In this document: positions 1 to 6,116 of the stretch, one piece after another
How the letters are laid out: the number at the start of each line of letters is the position of its first letter
How positions within the stretch are numbered: position 1 is the first letter of the stretch
Assembly (NCBI GenBank): GCA_050943675.1
Contig: JBMNPP010000057.1
Coordinates: 1 to 13,464, forward strand
Source: Brooklawnia sp050943675
GTDB taxonomy: Bacteria > Actinomycetota > Actinomycetes > Propionibacteriales > Propionibacteriaceae
Length of the DNA: 13,464 nucleotides
Reading direction: 5' to 3'
The notes under the pieces: model-generated
Databases searched by the model: none
Seen by the model: the letters and a program-made list of their open reading frames with translations, nothing else
Told to the model about the DNA's origin: nothing
Translations under genes and position numbers: made by a program

Positions 1-146
1 GTCTCCGTCACTGTTTGTGTGGTTGTCAAGATCTTCGGCTTTCTCGCTCGCGACCCCGAAGGGCAGTCCGACACGCCTAAACACACTTTTTCCGATCTTG
101 GGCGGTTTTGATCTGAATCCCAATCCGCGATATCCGGCAGATTCCC
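1..146. other. intergenic, no gene recognised
   Basis: I recognise no gene here. The plus-strand frame beginning at base 1 is open to a TGA at 109-111, so a C-terminal tail of 36 codons from a gene outside the window cannot be excluded. The translation has no motif I recognise and no independent support. No tRNA-like cloverleaf or rRNA segment was recognised. Confidence 0.4.
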
Positions 147-326
147 CACACCGCCGAAGAGCCTCCGACACTGACCATAAAACTATGTAGGCGTCGAGCA
201 CTGTCGCAGAGGAACAGCTCCCGACGCCTACATAGCTGAAGGAAAAGCGCAGGCCCTCGATCGGACCAGCAGCCGACAGGCGAGGCACGGTTCGGGCCTG
301 AGGCTCACAGATTCACCGATGACGAA
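147..326. repeat. tandem ~180-bp repeat, copy 1
   Basis: This is the first of two directly adjacent copies with a period of exactly 180 bp across the core (base 183 matches base 363). The best conserved part runs from the GCCTCCGACACTGA element (161) through the inverted repeat at 183-235 to about 266. Similarity weakens beyond that, although CGGGCCTGA and the ACCGATGACG end (about 314-323) recur in copy 2. The outer boundaries are approximate. No open frame with good coding character follows the unit. It could be a structured RNA locus, a protein-binding array or remnants of a small non-autonomous element; the sequence does not decide. Confidence 0.8.
183..235. repeat. long inverted repeat in copy 1
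   Basis: The arms CTATGTAGGCGTCG (183-196) and CGACGCCTACATAG (222-235) are perfect complements, 14 bp. An A:C mismatch (197/221) is followed by a G:C pair (198/220). Inside, CTGT (201-204) can pair with ACAG (214-217), leaving a 9-nt apical loop CGCAGAGGA. No T tract follows on either strand, so it does not look like an ordinary intrinsic terminator. Confidence 0.85.
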
Positions 327-506
327 CACCTTCGCGAACAGCCTCCGACACTGATCACAGAACTATGTAGGCGTCGGGCACTGTCGCAGAGGAACAGCTC
401 CCGACGCCTACATAGCTGAAGGAAAAGCGCAGGCCCTGGATCGGGCCGGCAGACGACAGTTGAGGCACAATCTCGGGCCTGAATCGCACAGATCAACCGA
501 TGACGG
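327..506. repeat. tandem ~180-bp repeat, copy 2
   Basis: This is the second copy, starting directly after copy 1. Differences are mostly substitutions, with at least one single-base indel near 470 (TCTCGGGCCTG here, TTCGGGCCTG in copy 1). Substitutions cluster outside the hairpin, while loop and arms are nearly invariant, so the hairpin looks like the constrained part. No third copy follows; after about 506 the similarity ends. Confidence 0.8.
363..415. repeat. long inverted repeat in copy 2
   Basis: The same structure as in copy 1, but the arms extend to 16 perfect bp: CTATGTAGGCGTCGGG (363-378) with CCCGACGCCTACATAG (400-415). The only change in the arms relative to copy 1 is A to G (197 to 377), which turns an A:C mismatch into a G:C pair. 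The inner CTGT/ACAG pairing and the 9-nt loop are identical. Confidence 0.85.
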
Positions 507-623
507 CCCGACGCCAACCCACACCACACATGCGCCCCTCGCTATCGGGCACGTTGGGCGACAAGGGCCAGCCACCACTGACTCAGTCAGCGAATTTGCC
601 AGTACCAAACCAGCCGCTCGGAC
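507..623. other. intergenic, no gene recognised
   Basis: This stretch lies between the second repeat and the stop codon of the HAD gene. It contains a small palindrome, CTGACTCAGTCAG (578-590), too short and without a T tract to be called a terminator for the minus-strand operon. Nothing else is supported. Confidence 0.5.
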
Positions 624-1508
624 TCACACCGCCCGATCTCGTCCGGCACGAAGCTGCGACACCCAGCGCTGAAGCAACTCGGCCAGCGCGTCGTCATCGC
701 TGTGCCCCACTTCGTAGTCGCAGGCGCTCTTGACATGGGGATAGGCGTTCTCCATCGCGACAGAGATGCCGACATGTGGCAGCCAGGTCAGGTCGTTCTC
801 CGAATCCCCTGCCCCGAGCACCTGGTCAGGGTCCGCGCCCAGATCAGCCAGGATGGGCTGGATGCCGCTCCACTTGTTCACTCCGGGCGCGGTCAGTTCG
901 AAGAACTCCGGCAGCGTCTGCACAGTTGCCGGGAAGCGCTCACGCAACCGCGGCAGCACCTCTGGCTGCCGTTCGGTGGCCACGTGATACATCACCTTCA
1001 GCCGGTCACCGGGATCCAGGGTGTCCAGTGGGGTCAGCACCGGGGCCCTGCCCTCATTGGGCCCACTCAATCCTTCGAGCCATTCCCCGTCATCCTCGGC
1101 GTAGAAGTCACGGACCCCGAAGATCGTGATGTGCAGACCCAGTTCCCGGCCGACCGCCAGGGCGGTGGCATACTGGCCGGCGCTCATCGGTGCCGCTGCG
1201 ACGACCTCTTCATCCACGGTGTGCATGCTCACTGCACCATTGCAGGCGATCAGGTAGCCGGGTTCGCCCATCCGTTCGAAGAGCTTGAGCAGGCTCGGCG
1301 TCATTCGTCCCGAAGCGAAGACGACATGAATTCCTGCCTGCGCCAGATCACGCAGCGCGGCGATCATCTCGGCCGAGACATTCGAATCGTCCCTGGCCAG
1401 GGTGCCGTCCACATCGAAGATGGCCACCTTGACCGAGTCGATGCCGAGTGGCAGTGAGTCGGTCAACACAATCGGTCGCGCCTGGCCAGCGCCCGGGAGC
1501 GGCTGCAT
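624..1508 (-). CDS. Cof-type HAD-IIB family phosphatase
   Basis: A predicted cytosolic, magnesium-dependent sugar-phosphate or small phosphoester hydrolase of 294 residues. All four HAD motifs are visible: FDVDGTLARDD (nucleophile D32 and acid/base D34), the FASGR motif II, the lysine of GVNKWSGI (motif III), and GAGDSENDL (motif IV). The type IIB cap lies between motifs II and III. The chosen ATG is 2 nt beyond the deoC stop, suggesting translational coupling. It leaves about 27 residues before the first strand, more than usual for the family, so a GTG further in (V14 or V28) is possible. It is the last gene of the polyol operon. Its likely role is to dephosphorylate an intermediate or by-product; the substrate cannot be read from sequence. 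Confidence 0.87.
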   Translation of the reverse strand: MQPLPGAGQARPIVLTDSLPLGIDSVKVAIFDVDGTLARDDSNVSAEMIAALRDLAQAGIHVVFASGRMTPSLLKLFERMGEPGYLIACNGAVSMHTVDEEVVAAAPMSAGQYATALAVGRELGLHITIFGVRDFYAEDDGEWLEGLSGPNEGRAPVLTPLDTLDPGDRLKVMYHVATERQPEVLPRLRERFPATVQTLPEFFELTAPGVNKWSGIQPILADLGADPDQVLGAGDSENDLTWLPHVGISVAMENAYPHVKSACDYEVGHSDDDALAELLQRWVSQLRAGRDRAV

Positions 1509-1510
1509 GA

Positions 1511-2170
1511 CTATCCGTCGAATCCGGCGAGCACGGCCGCAGAGGACGACAATCCCAGCCGGGTCGCCCCGGCAGCGATCATGGCGCGGGCAGTCTCGGC
1601 GTCCCGGATACCGCCCGATGCCTTGACCCCCAGTCGTCCGCCAACCGTGCGGGCCATCACTTCGACCGCCTCGACGCTTGCTCCCCCGGCCGGGTGGAAG
1701 CCTGTCGACGTCTTCACGAAGTCCGCACCAGCGCGTTCGGCCGCCTGGCAGACCGCCACAATCTGCTCGTCATCAAGAGCTGCGGACTCGATGATCACTT
1801 TGAGCACTACTTCCGGGGCGGCCTCACGCACCGCGCGGATCTCTGCCTCGGTCTTGTCGAAGGCACCCGTGAGCGGATTGGCCAGGTTGATCACCATGTC
1901 GATCTCGTCGACCCCGGCCTGTGCAGCGACCTTCGCCTCGGCTGCCTTGACCTGTGGTGCGTGGGCCCCCGAAGGGAAACCGCACACGACAGCGAGCTTG
2001 ACCGCGGCGGGCACCTCCAGTGGCACCAATGAGGCTGACACGCAAACCGAGTAGCAGCCGAGTCGTTCGGCCTCGGCGACCAGGGCGGCGACGTCCTGGG
2101 GTGTCGCTTCGGGCTTCAGCAGAGTGTGGTCGATCATCTGGGCAACCTGGCCCCTGGTCGGTTCGGTCAT
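1511..2170 (-). CDS. deoC: deoxyribose-phosphate aldolase (DERA)
   Basis: A class I aldolase that cleaves 2-deoxy-D-ribose 5-phosphate to glyceraldehyde 3-phosphate and acetaldehyde; cytosolic, TIM barrel, 219 residues (family about 210-260). Family hallmarks are IDHTLLKPEAT near the N terminus, EIDMVINL, the Schiff-base lysine K153 in DFVKTSTGF, and the second catalytic lysine K183 in VKASGGIRD. The ATG at 2170 is preferred because the family normally begins just before the IDHTLLKP segment and a GGAAAGAG-like ribosome site lies 8 nt upstream. An ATG at 2191 that overlaps the regulator's stop (ATGA) would add 7 residues. It sits between the SorC regulator and the HAD gene. In this operon it may cleave a product derived from the kinase/dehydrogenase steps rather than deoxyribose from nucleosides; no nucleoside phosphorylase or phosphopentomutase gene is nearby. 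Confidence 0.93.
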   Translation of the reverse strand: MTEPTRGQVAQMIDHTLLKPEATPQDVAALVAEAERLGCYSVCVSASLVPLEVPAAVKLAVVCGFPSGAHAPQVKAAEAKVAAQAGVDEIDMVINLANPLTGAFDKTEAEIRAVREAAPEVVLKVIIESAALDDEQIVAVCQAAERAGADFVKTSTGFHPAGGASVEAVEVMARTVGGRLGVKASGGIRDAETARAMIAAGATRLGLSSSAAVLAGFDG

Positions 2171-2187
2171 GATCTGGTCTCTTTCCA

Positions 2188-3168
2188 TCATGTTGGGTTT
2201 TCAACAGGTTTCGGTTGTTCGGCCAGGACGGCCGTTAAGTGGCGGGCGGTACCGCTGTCGGTGACCAGCACATCACACAGCCCGCGCCGTAGACATGCCT
2301 GGGCAACCGGCCACTTGTCCTGCCCGCAGGCGACGGCGATGGCCAGTCGGGAATCGATGACATCGGACAGTTCGAGCCCTATGCTACGGGCCTCAAGTTC
2401 GGGGCTGATCGCATTACCGGCGGCATCGAGGAAGCGGCCAACTGCATCGCCCACCGCGCCCCGGACGATCAGCATTTCCTCATCGGCCGGTCGCAGGCAA
2501 CCCGACTGCACCAGCACGGATTCGTGGTTGACGGCCCCGAGCGAGAAGAGCAGTACGTCTGCGCTGCGGGCCAGCCGCAGTACCTCGGCGATGGATTGTT
2601 CGCGCCGCAGTGCCGCCGCCAATTCGGGTGAGTCGACGATTGCTGGGGCGGGCAGGAAGACGGTCGAGCCGCCTGCCTGCCTGGCCAGCGCGGTGATGAT
2701 CGCGGCCGGGTCTCCCGGGCCTGGCCGGCTGAGTCCGCCATTGGCCTGCACGACGCGGGTTCCCTGGGCCCAGGACGAGGGAATCGTGCTGGCCACATCG
2801 CTCATGGTCCGACCCCACGAGACAGCCAGGGTGCCGGGGGGCTCGGCCAGGTCAGCCAGGTATTCACCGGCTGCCCTGGCCACTGCCTGCCGGGTCTGGA
2901 CCGGGTCATCGGTACCAGGGATCACCACCGCCTCGGCCAGATCGGCCACCGCCATCAGTTCGTTTTCGAGCTGGCGATCACGTCCCTGGGGATGGACGAT
3001 CTCGATCCTGACGATGCCCTTGGCGTGGGCCTCCTTGAGCAGGCGTCCGACCTGCCAGCGGGTGAGGTGGAGCCGGTCGCCCACCTCCTGCTGGGTCAAC
3101 CGCTGCTCGTAGTGCAGCTGGCTGACGCGAAGCAGGAGGTGGGCGCGATCCGGCCCCAGACGGCTCAC
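2188..3168 (-). CDS. SorC/DeoR-type sugar-binding transcriptional regulator
   Basis: A predicted DNA-binding regulator of 326 residues, normal for the SorC family. An N-terminal helix-turn-helix spans about residues 24-45 (LTQQEVGDRLHLTRWQVGRL), followed by a large sugar-phosphate effector domain (about 70-320) with NGG and SLGAVN segments as in DeoR (B. subtilis) and SorC relatives. The start is inferred as a GTG overlapping the dehydrogenase stop (GTGA, 4 nt). A longer frame runs back into the dehydrogenase gene but would add 42 low-complexity, non-conserved residues. It lies inside the operon it probably controls, so autoregulation is likely. The effector is probably a phosphorylated intermediate of the pathway. 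The palindrome at 5916-5929 is the best operator candidate. Confidence 0.88.
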   Translation of the reverse strand: MSRLGPDRAHLLLRVSQLHYEQRLTQQEVGDRLHLTRWQVGRLLKEAHAKGIVRIEIVHPQGRDRQLENELMAVADLAEAVVIPGTDDPVQTRQAVARAAGEYLADLAEPPGTLAVSWGRTMSDVASTIPSSWAQGTRVVQANGGLSRPGPGDPAAIITALARQAGGSTVFLPAPAIVDSPELAAALRREQSIAEVLRLARSADVLLFSLGAVNHESVLVQSGCLRPADEEMLIVRGAVGDAVGRFLDAAGNAISPELEARSIGLELSDVIDSRLAIAVACGQDKWPVAQACLRRGLCDVLVTDSGTARHLTAVLAEQPKPVENPT

Positions 3169-4223
3169 TGTTGCTGATGCCTTCCGTTCGGGTGGAACAG
3201 CACCTTCGAGGACACGATCTCGCGTCGTGCCATCTGGCCGATCAACTCCGGTACCTTTTCGACCGGCTCGTCGTGGGTGATCATGAACTCCCACTTCAGT
3301 TCACCGGATGCCATCTTGGCCACCGTGGTCTCCCACTCCGCACCCGGGAACGGTGCCGAGAACGAGTTCCACGAGCCGAGGATGCCGATCTCCAGACGCA
3401 TCAGCCGTGCCCAGGTCTTCTCCTTGAGCACCACGTCGGTGTGCGGGATACCGATCAGCACGACCTCACCATGCCGCGCCGTGATCCGCACGGCCTGGTC
3501 GGCCACCGGAGCAACCCCGGAGGTCTCGATGACCAGGTCGAATCCCTTGCCGACCAGGGGCTCCAGCTCTTCGTTTGATGAAGTGGCATGGTCGGCTCCG
3601 GCCTGGATCGCGAGTTCCGCCTTCTCCGGTGACACGTCGATCGCAACGACTTCGCTGGCACCGGCCAGTTTGGCCCACTGCACCGAGAACAGACCGATCG
3701 GCCCGCCGCCACCCAGTACCGCGACCCGGTCGCCGATCCGCAACTTGGTGCGGTAGATCGCGTGCAGTGCGATTGCGGCTGGATCGACCATCGCCGCCGC
3801 CCGGGGGTCGAGGTCCCTGGGCACCTTCAGCAGCAGGTTCGACGGTCCCACGACGTATTGGGCGTAGGCGCCATCTCGACGCGAGCCGTAGTAGTCGTAG
3901 TCCTCGCACAGGCTGAACTCCCCCTGCACACACGGTGGGCACTTGAAGCACGGGAGCATCGGCGGCACGGTGACCAGGTCACCAACCTCAAGACCGGTCA
4001 CTCCCTCGCCCAGTTCATCCACCCAGCCCGAGAACTCGTGCCCGGTGATCAGCGGGAGCTTGTGCGGGCCGGACTCGAACATCCGGCTCAGGTCGGAACC
4101 GCACACGCCCACGTAGGCGATCTTCAGCAGCACCTCACCCGGTCCCGGGGTCGGCTTGTCGACCTGTTCGATCCGGGTGTCGCCAACTGCATACATGACC
4201 GCAGCAGTCATCTTTTCTGTCAT
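3165..4223 (-). CDS. zinc-dependent polyol dehydrogenase, GatD-like
   Basis: A medium-chain NAD(P)-dependent dehydrogenase of 352 residues. Catalytic zinc ligands are C41 (VCGSD), H62 and E63 (GHEFSG). All four structural-zinc cysteines are present (C92, C95, C98, C106 in CFKCPPC...C). The dinucleotide fold shows GGGGPIG near residue 175 and the acidic D of AIDVS. Among family members I remember, the closest resemblance is to galactitol-1-phosphate 5-dehydrogenase GatD: GSRRDG, LPLITGHEFSG and the late GSWNSFSAPFPGAEWETT block all have close counterparts. This suggests oxidation of a polyol or polyol phosphate to a keto compound. The exact substrate is open; sorbitol, threonine and other polyol dehydrogenases share the fold. 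The start has a perfect AGGAGG site 6 nt upstream. The gene follows the kinase by 28 nt and overlaps the regulator by 4 nt. Confidence 0.88.
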   Translation of the reverse strand: MTEKMTAAVMYAVGDTRIEQVDKPTPGPGEVLLKIAYVGVCGSDLSRMFESGPHKLPLITGHEFSGWVDELGEGVTGLEVGDLVTVPPMLPCFKCPPCVQGEFSLCEDYDYYGSRRDGAYAQYVVGPSNLLLKVPRDLDPRAAAMVDPAAIALHAIYRTKLRIGDRVAVLGGGGPIGLFSVQWAKLAGASEVVAIDVSPEKAELAIQAGADHATSSNEELEPLVGKGFDLVIETSGVAPVADQAVRITARHGEVVLIGIPHTDVVLKEKTWARLMRLEIGILGSWNSFSAPFPGAEWETTVAKMASGELKWEFMITHDEPVEKVPELIGQMARREIVSSKVLFHPNGRHQQQ

Positions 4224-4229
4224 TGGATT

Positions 4230-4235
4230 CCTCCT
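4230..4235 (-). promoter_or_regulatory. strong ribosome binding site of the dehydrogenase
   Basis: A perfect AGGAGG on the minus strand, 6 nt before the ATG at 4223. It is the strongest site in the operon and would allow the dehydrogenase to be translated independently of the interrupted kinase upstream. Confidence 0.75.
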
Positions 4236-4251
4236 GTTTGCTGATCGGATC

Positions 4252-5802
4252 TCAGGCGTCGTCGAGGTGGCGGACCATGTCGTTCATCAACTGCTTCATG
4301 GCCGGATAGGTGTCGAGGTACGCCTGGTAGTTGTACTTGTATGCCTCGTGGGCCTCTGGGTTGGGCTGGATCTCCTTGATGGTGTGCACCATGGCCCTGG
4401 CTGCATCGGGCAGGTCTGCGAAGATACCGGCTGCCACACCACCCATCATCGCCGAGCCGAGAATCGGGCCCTCAGTGTTGCGAGTGAATGCCATCGGCAG
4501 GTTGGACACGTCGGCATGCATCTGCATCCAGAAGTCCGACTTCGCCGGGCCACCGGAAACCACGACCTGTTCGGGCGGGTAGCCGTTGTCGCGCATCGTC
4601 TGGAAGATCGATTCGGTGCCGAAGCAAATGCCTTCCAGGATTGCCCGGTACATGTGGAATTCGGTGTGGCCGAGCGACAGGCCCCAGAAGACGCCGCGGG
4701 AACGCGCATCGGAATATGGGGCGCGGTTGCCCTGGAAGTGGTCGAGCAGCACCAATCCTTCTGAACCGATGTCGATCCTGGCTGCCTCTTAGTTCAGCAC
4801 CTCGTAGGGGTCGCGGCCGGTTGCCTTGGCGATTTCCCACGCCTGCTTGGCCAGGGTGTTCTTGAACCACGCCACGACCGAACCCGTGGACGACTGGCCA
4901 CCCTCAACGGTGTATTCACCAGGGATGACCGCATCAGTGAACGAACCCCAAAGACCCTTGGCGTGCAGCGGAGTGCGTGACTGGCCGATCATCACGTGGC
5001 TGGAACCGGTGATCAAGGCCATCTTGTCGGGCTCCACCACACCGAGACCGATGGCCCCGGCATAGGCGTCAATGCAACCCTCGGCGACCGGGGTGCCCCG
5101 TTTGAGTCCCAGGTCGTTGGCGGCAGCCAGTGACAGCCCGCCCACCTTGGCGCCCAGCGGCAACATCGTCTTGGGGAACTTGTCCAGCACATCTGCCGCA
5201 CCCGCCTTCTCGTACAGGCTCACCGGCCAGCCGCCGTGATCGCCGTCGTAGAAGTACTTGCAGGCCGCATGGTTGATCGACATCGTCCATTCACCGGTGA
5301 GCCGGTTGACCAGCCAGTCGGTGCAGTCGGCGATAACAACTGCCTCTTCGAAGACCTCTGGTTCGTTCTTGCGGATCCACATCGACTTGGGGGTACCCCA
5401 CTCCGCCGAGACCGGTCCGTAGCCTGAGTACTTGAGGGCCTCGTCACCGGTTGCCGCCAGGATGTCGGCCTCGGCTGCTGCCCGCACGTCCATCCACAGC
5501 AGTGCTGGCCGCAGGACGTTGTTGTTCCGGTCCACGGCCACCACGGTTGATGAGGTGGAATCAAGGCCGATGCCAGCGATCGCGTCCGTGGGCACGCCCG
5601 CCTTCTCCACCGCGCCACGCACCGACGCGATGATGCACTTCCACCAATCCTCGGGATCCTGCTCTGCGCGTCCTGGCCGAGGGAACGATGTCTTCCACTC
5701 GGTTGCCACCGAGGCAAGTTCGCGACCCTCAAGGTCGAAAACGCCGGCGCGGGCGCCGCCAGTGCCCATGTCGATACCAAGCAGATACGATCCAGAGTTC
5801 AT
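4252..5802 (-). pseudogene. FGGY carbohydrate kinase with in-frame stop
   Basis: An ATP-dependent sugar/polyol kinase of the FGGY family, interrupted by TAA at 4789-4791 (codon 338 of 517). The frame is the same on both sides: residues 1-337 end ...YEVLN, then stop, then 178 residues starting EAARIDIGSEGL. Together they match one normal kinase of about 515 residues. The N-terminal part has the phosphate-binding GIDMGTGG, GIGLDSTSS, LLWMDVR and the catalytic-base region GCIDAYAG. The C-terminal part has GNRAPYSD and the nucleotide-binding SGGPAKSDFW and LGSAMMGG. The C-terminal frame could in principle restart at TTG 4755, but I see no good separate start. It most resembles the ribulokinase-like branch (EWTMSINHAACK); erythritol, pentitol or ribulose substrates are all possible. 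First gene of the operon, with GAGGAG close to its ATG. No other lesion is visible, so the damage is recent, tolerated by readthrough, or a base-calling error. Confidence 0.85.
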
Positions 5803-5830
5803 GACTCCTCGCTCTCACTTCATTGTGAAT

Positions 5831-5851
5831 GGCCCCATTCGTCCTGGGGCC
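5831..5851 (-). promoter_or_regulatory. hairpin in kinase leader
   Basis: GGCCCC (5831-5836) and GGGGCC (5846-5851) are complementary, with a 9-nt loop. The structure would lie in the 5' leader of the kinase transcript, ending 28 nt before its ATG. There is no T tract. The role is unknown and the short stem may be chance in GC-rich DNA. Confidence 0.3.
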
Positions 5852-5915
5852 GGTGCGTCCAGCGTCCGTCATCAGCCCGGCCCCTGCAGCAAATTCGACC
5901 TCGAAGCGCCCACTT

Positions 5916-5929
5916 TGCTCATCTGAGCA
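5916..5929. promoter_or_regulatory. candidate SorC-type operator palindrome
   Basis: A perfect palindrome TGCTCA-TC-TGAGCA, located 113 bp upstream of the kinase ATG in the divergent gap to kgd. Its TGnnCA-N2-TGnnCA layout resembles, from memory, sites bound by SorC-family repressors. The regulator is encoded three genes into the operon. No second copy was seen in the gap. Whether it also affects kgd is unknown. Confidence 0.45.
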
Positions 5930-5960
5930 GCGGGCCCTGAGTGCCCCGCGGCGAACGCCC

Positions 5961-5988
5961 TTGCGCTGGCAGCGAACTGCCATATCCT
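5961..5988 (+). promoter_or_regulatory. kgd: weak candidate promoter for kgd
   Basis: TTGCGC (5961-5966) and TATCCT (5983-5988), 16 nt apart, resemble a housekeeping sigma promoter. An alternative is TCGAAC (6052-6057) with CATACT (6075-6080), 17 nt apart, which would leave a leader of about 30 nt before the ATG at 6117. Both are weak matches and neither is compelling. Confidence 0.25.
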
Positions 5989-6116
5989 GACTGACTGCGA
6001 CTATGCCCCCAGCCGATGCCCGGCCGTTAGAGTTGACGCCAGATCCTTGGCTCGAACACGGTTCGTGTGCGGGCCATACTTCGGAAGGGGCGAAGCGGCT
6101 TCCACCGCATCACATA

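Noticed and set aside
24..29. TTGACA on the minus strand near the left edge as a -35 element
   Set aside because: The -10 position falls on GGAGAC at the window edge, which is not a -10 sequence, and the gene it would serve is outside the window.
147..506. The two-copy repeat as a CRISPR array
   Set aside because: There are only two copies with a 180-bp period and conserved sequence between the hairpins, so there are no unique spacers; no cas genes are in the window.
578..590. CTGACTCAGTCAG as terminator of the minus-strand operon
   Set aside because: The stem would be only five pairs with a 3-nt loop and no T tract on either strand.
702..1457. Open frame of 251 codons on the plus strand, antisense to the HAD gene
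   Set aside because: It lies wholly opposite a gene with all HAD motifs, and its translation has no family resemblance. Such mirror frames are common in GC-rich DNA.
2126..3112. Open frame of 328 codons on the plus strand, antisense to the SorC regulator
   Set aside because: Composition is rich in Ser/Ala/Arg/Thr without motifs, and the opposite strand encodes a clear regulator.
4789..4791. Programmed recoding (selenocysteine or pyrrolysine) at the kinase stop
   Set aside because: The codon is TAA, not TGA or TAG, and FGGY kinases have no known recoded residue here.
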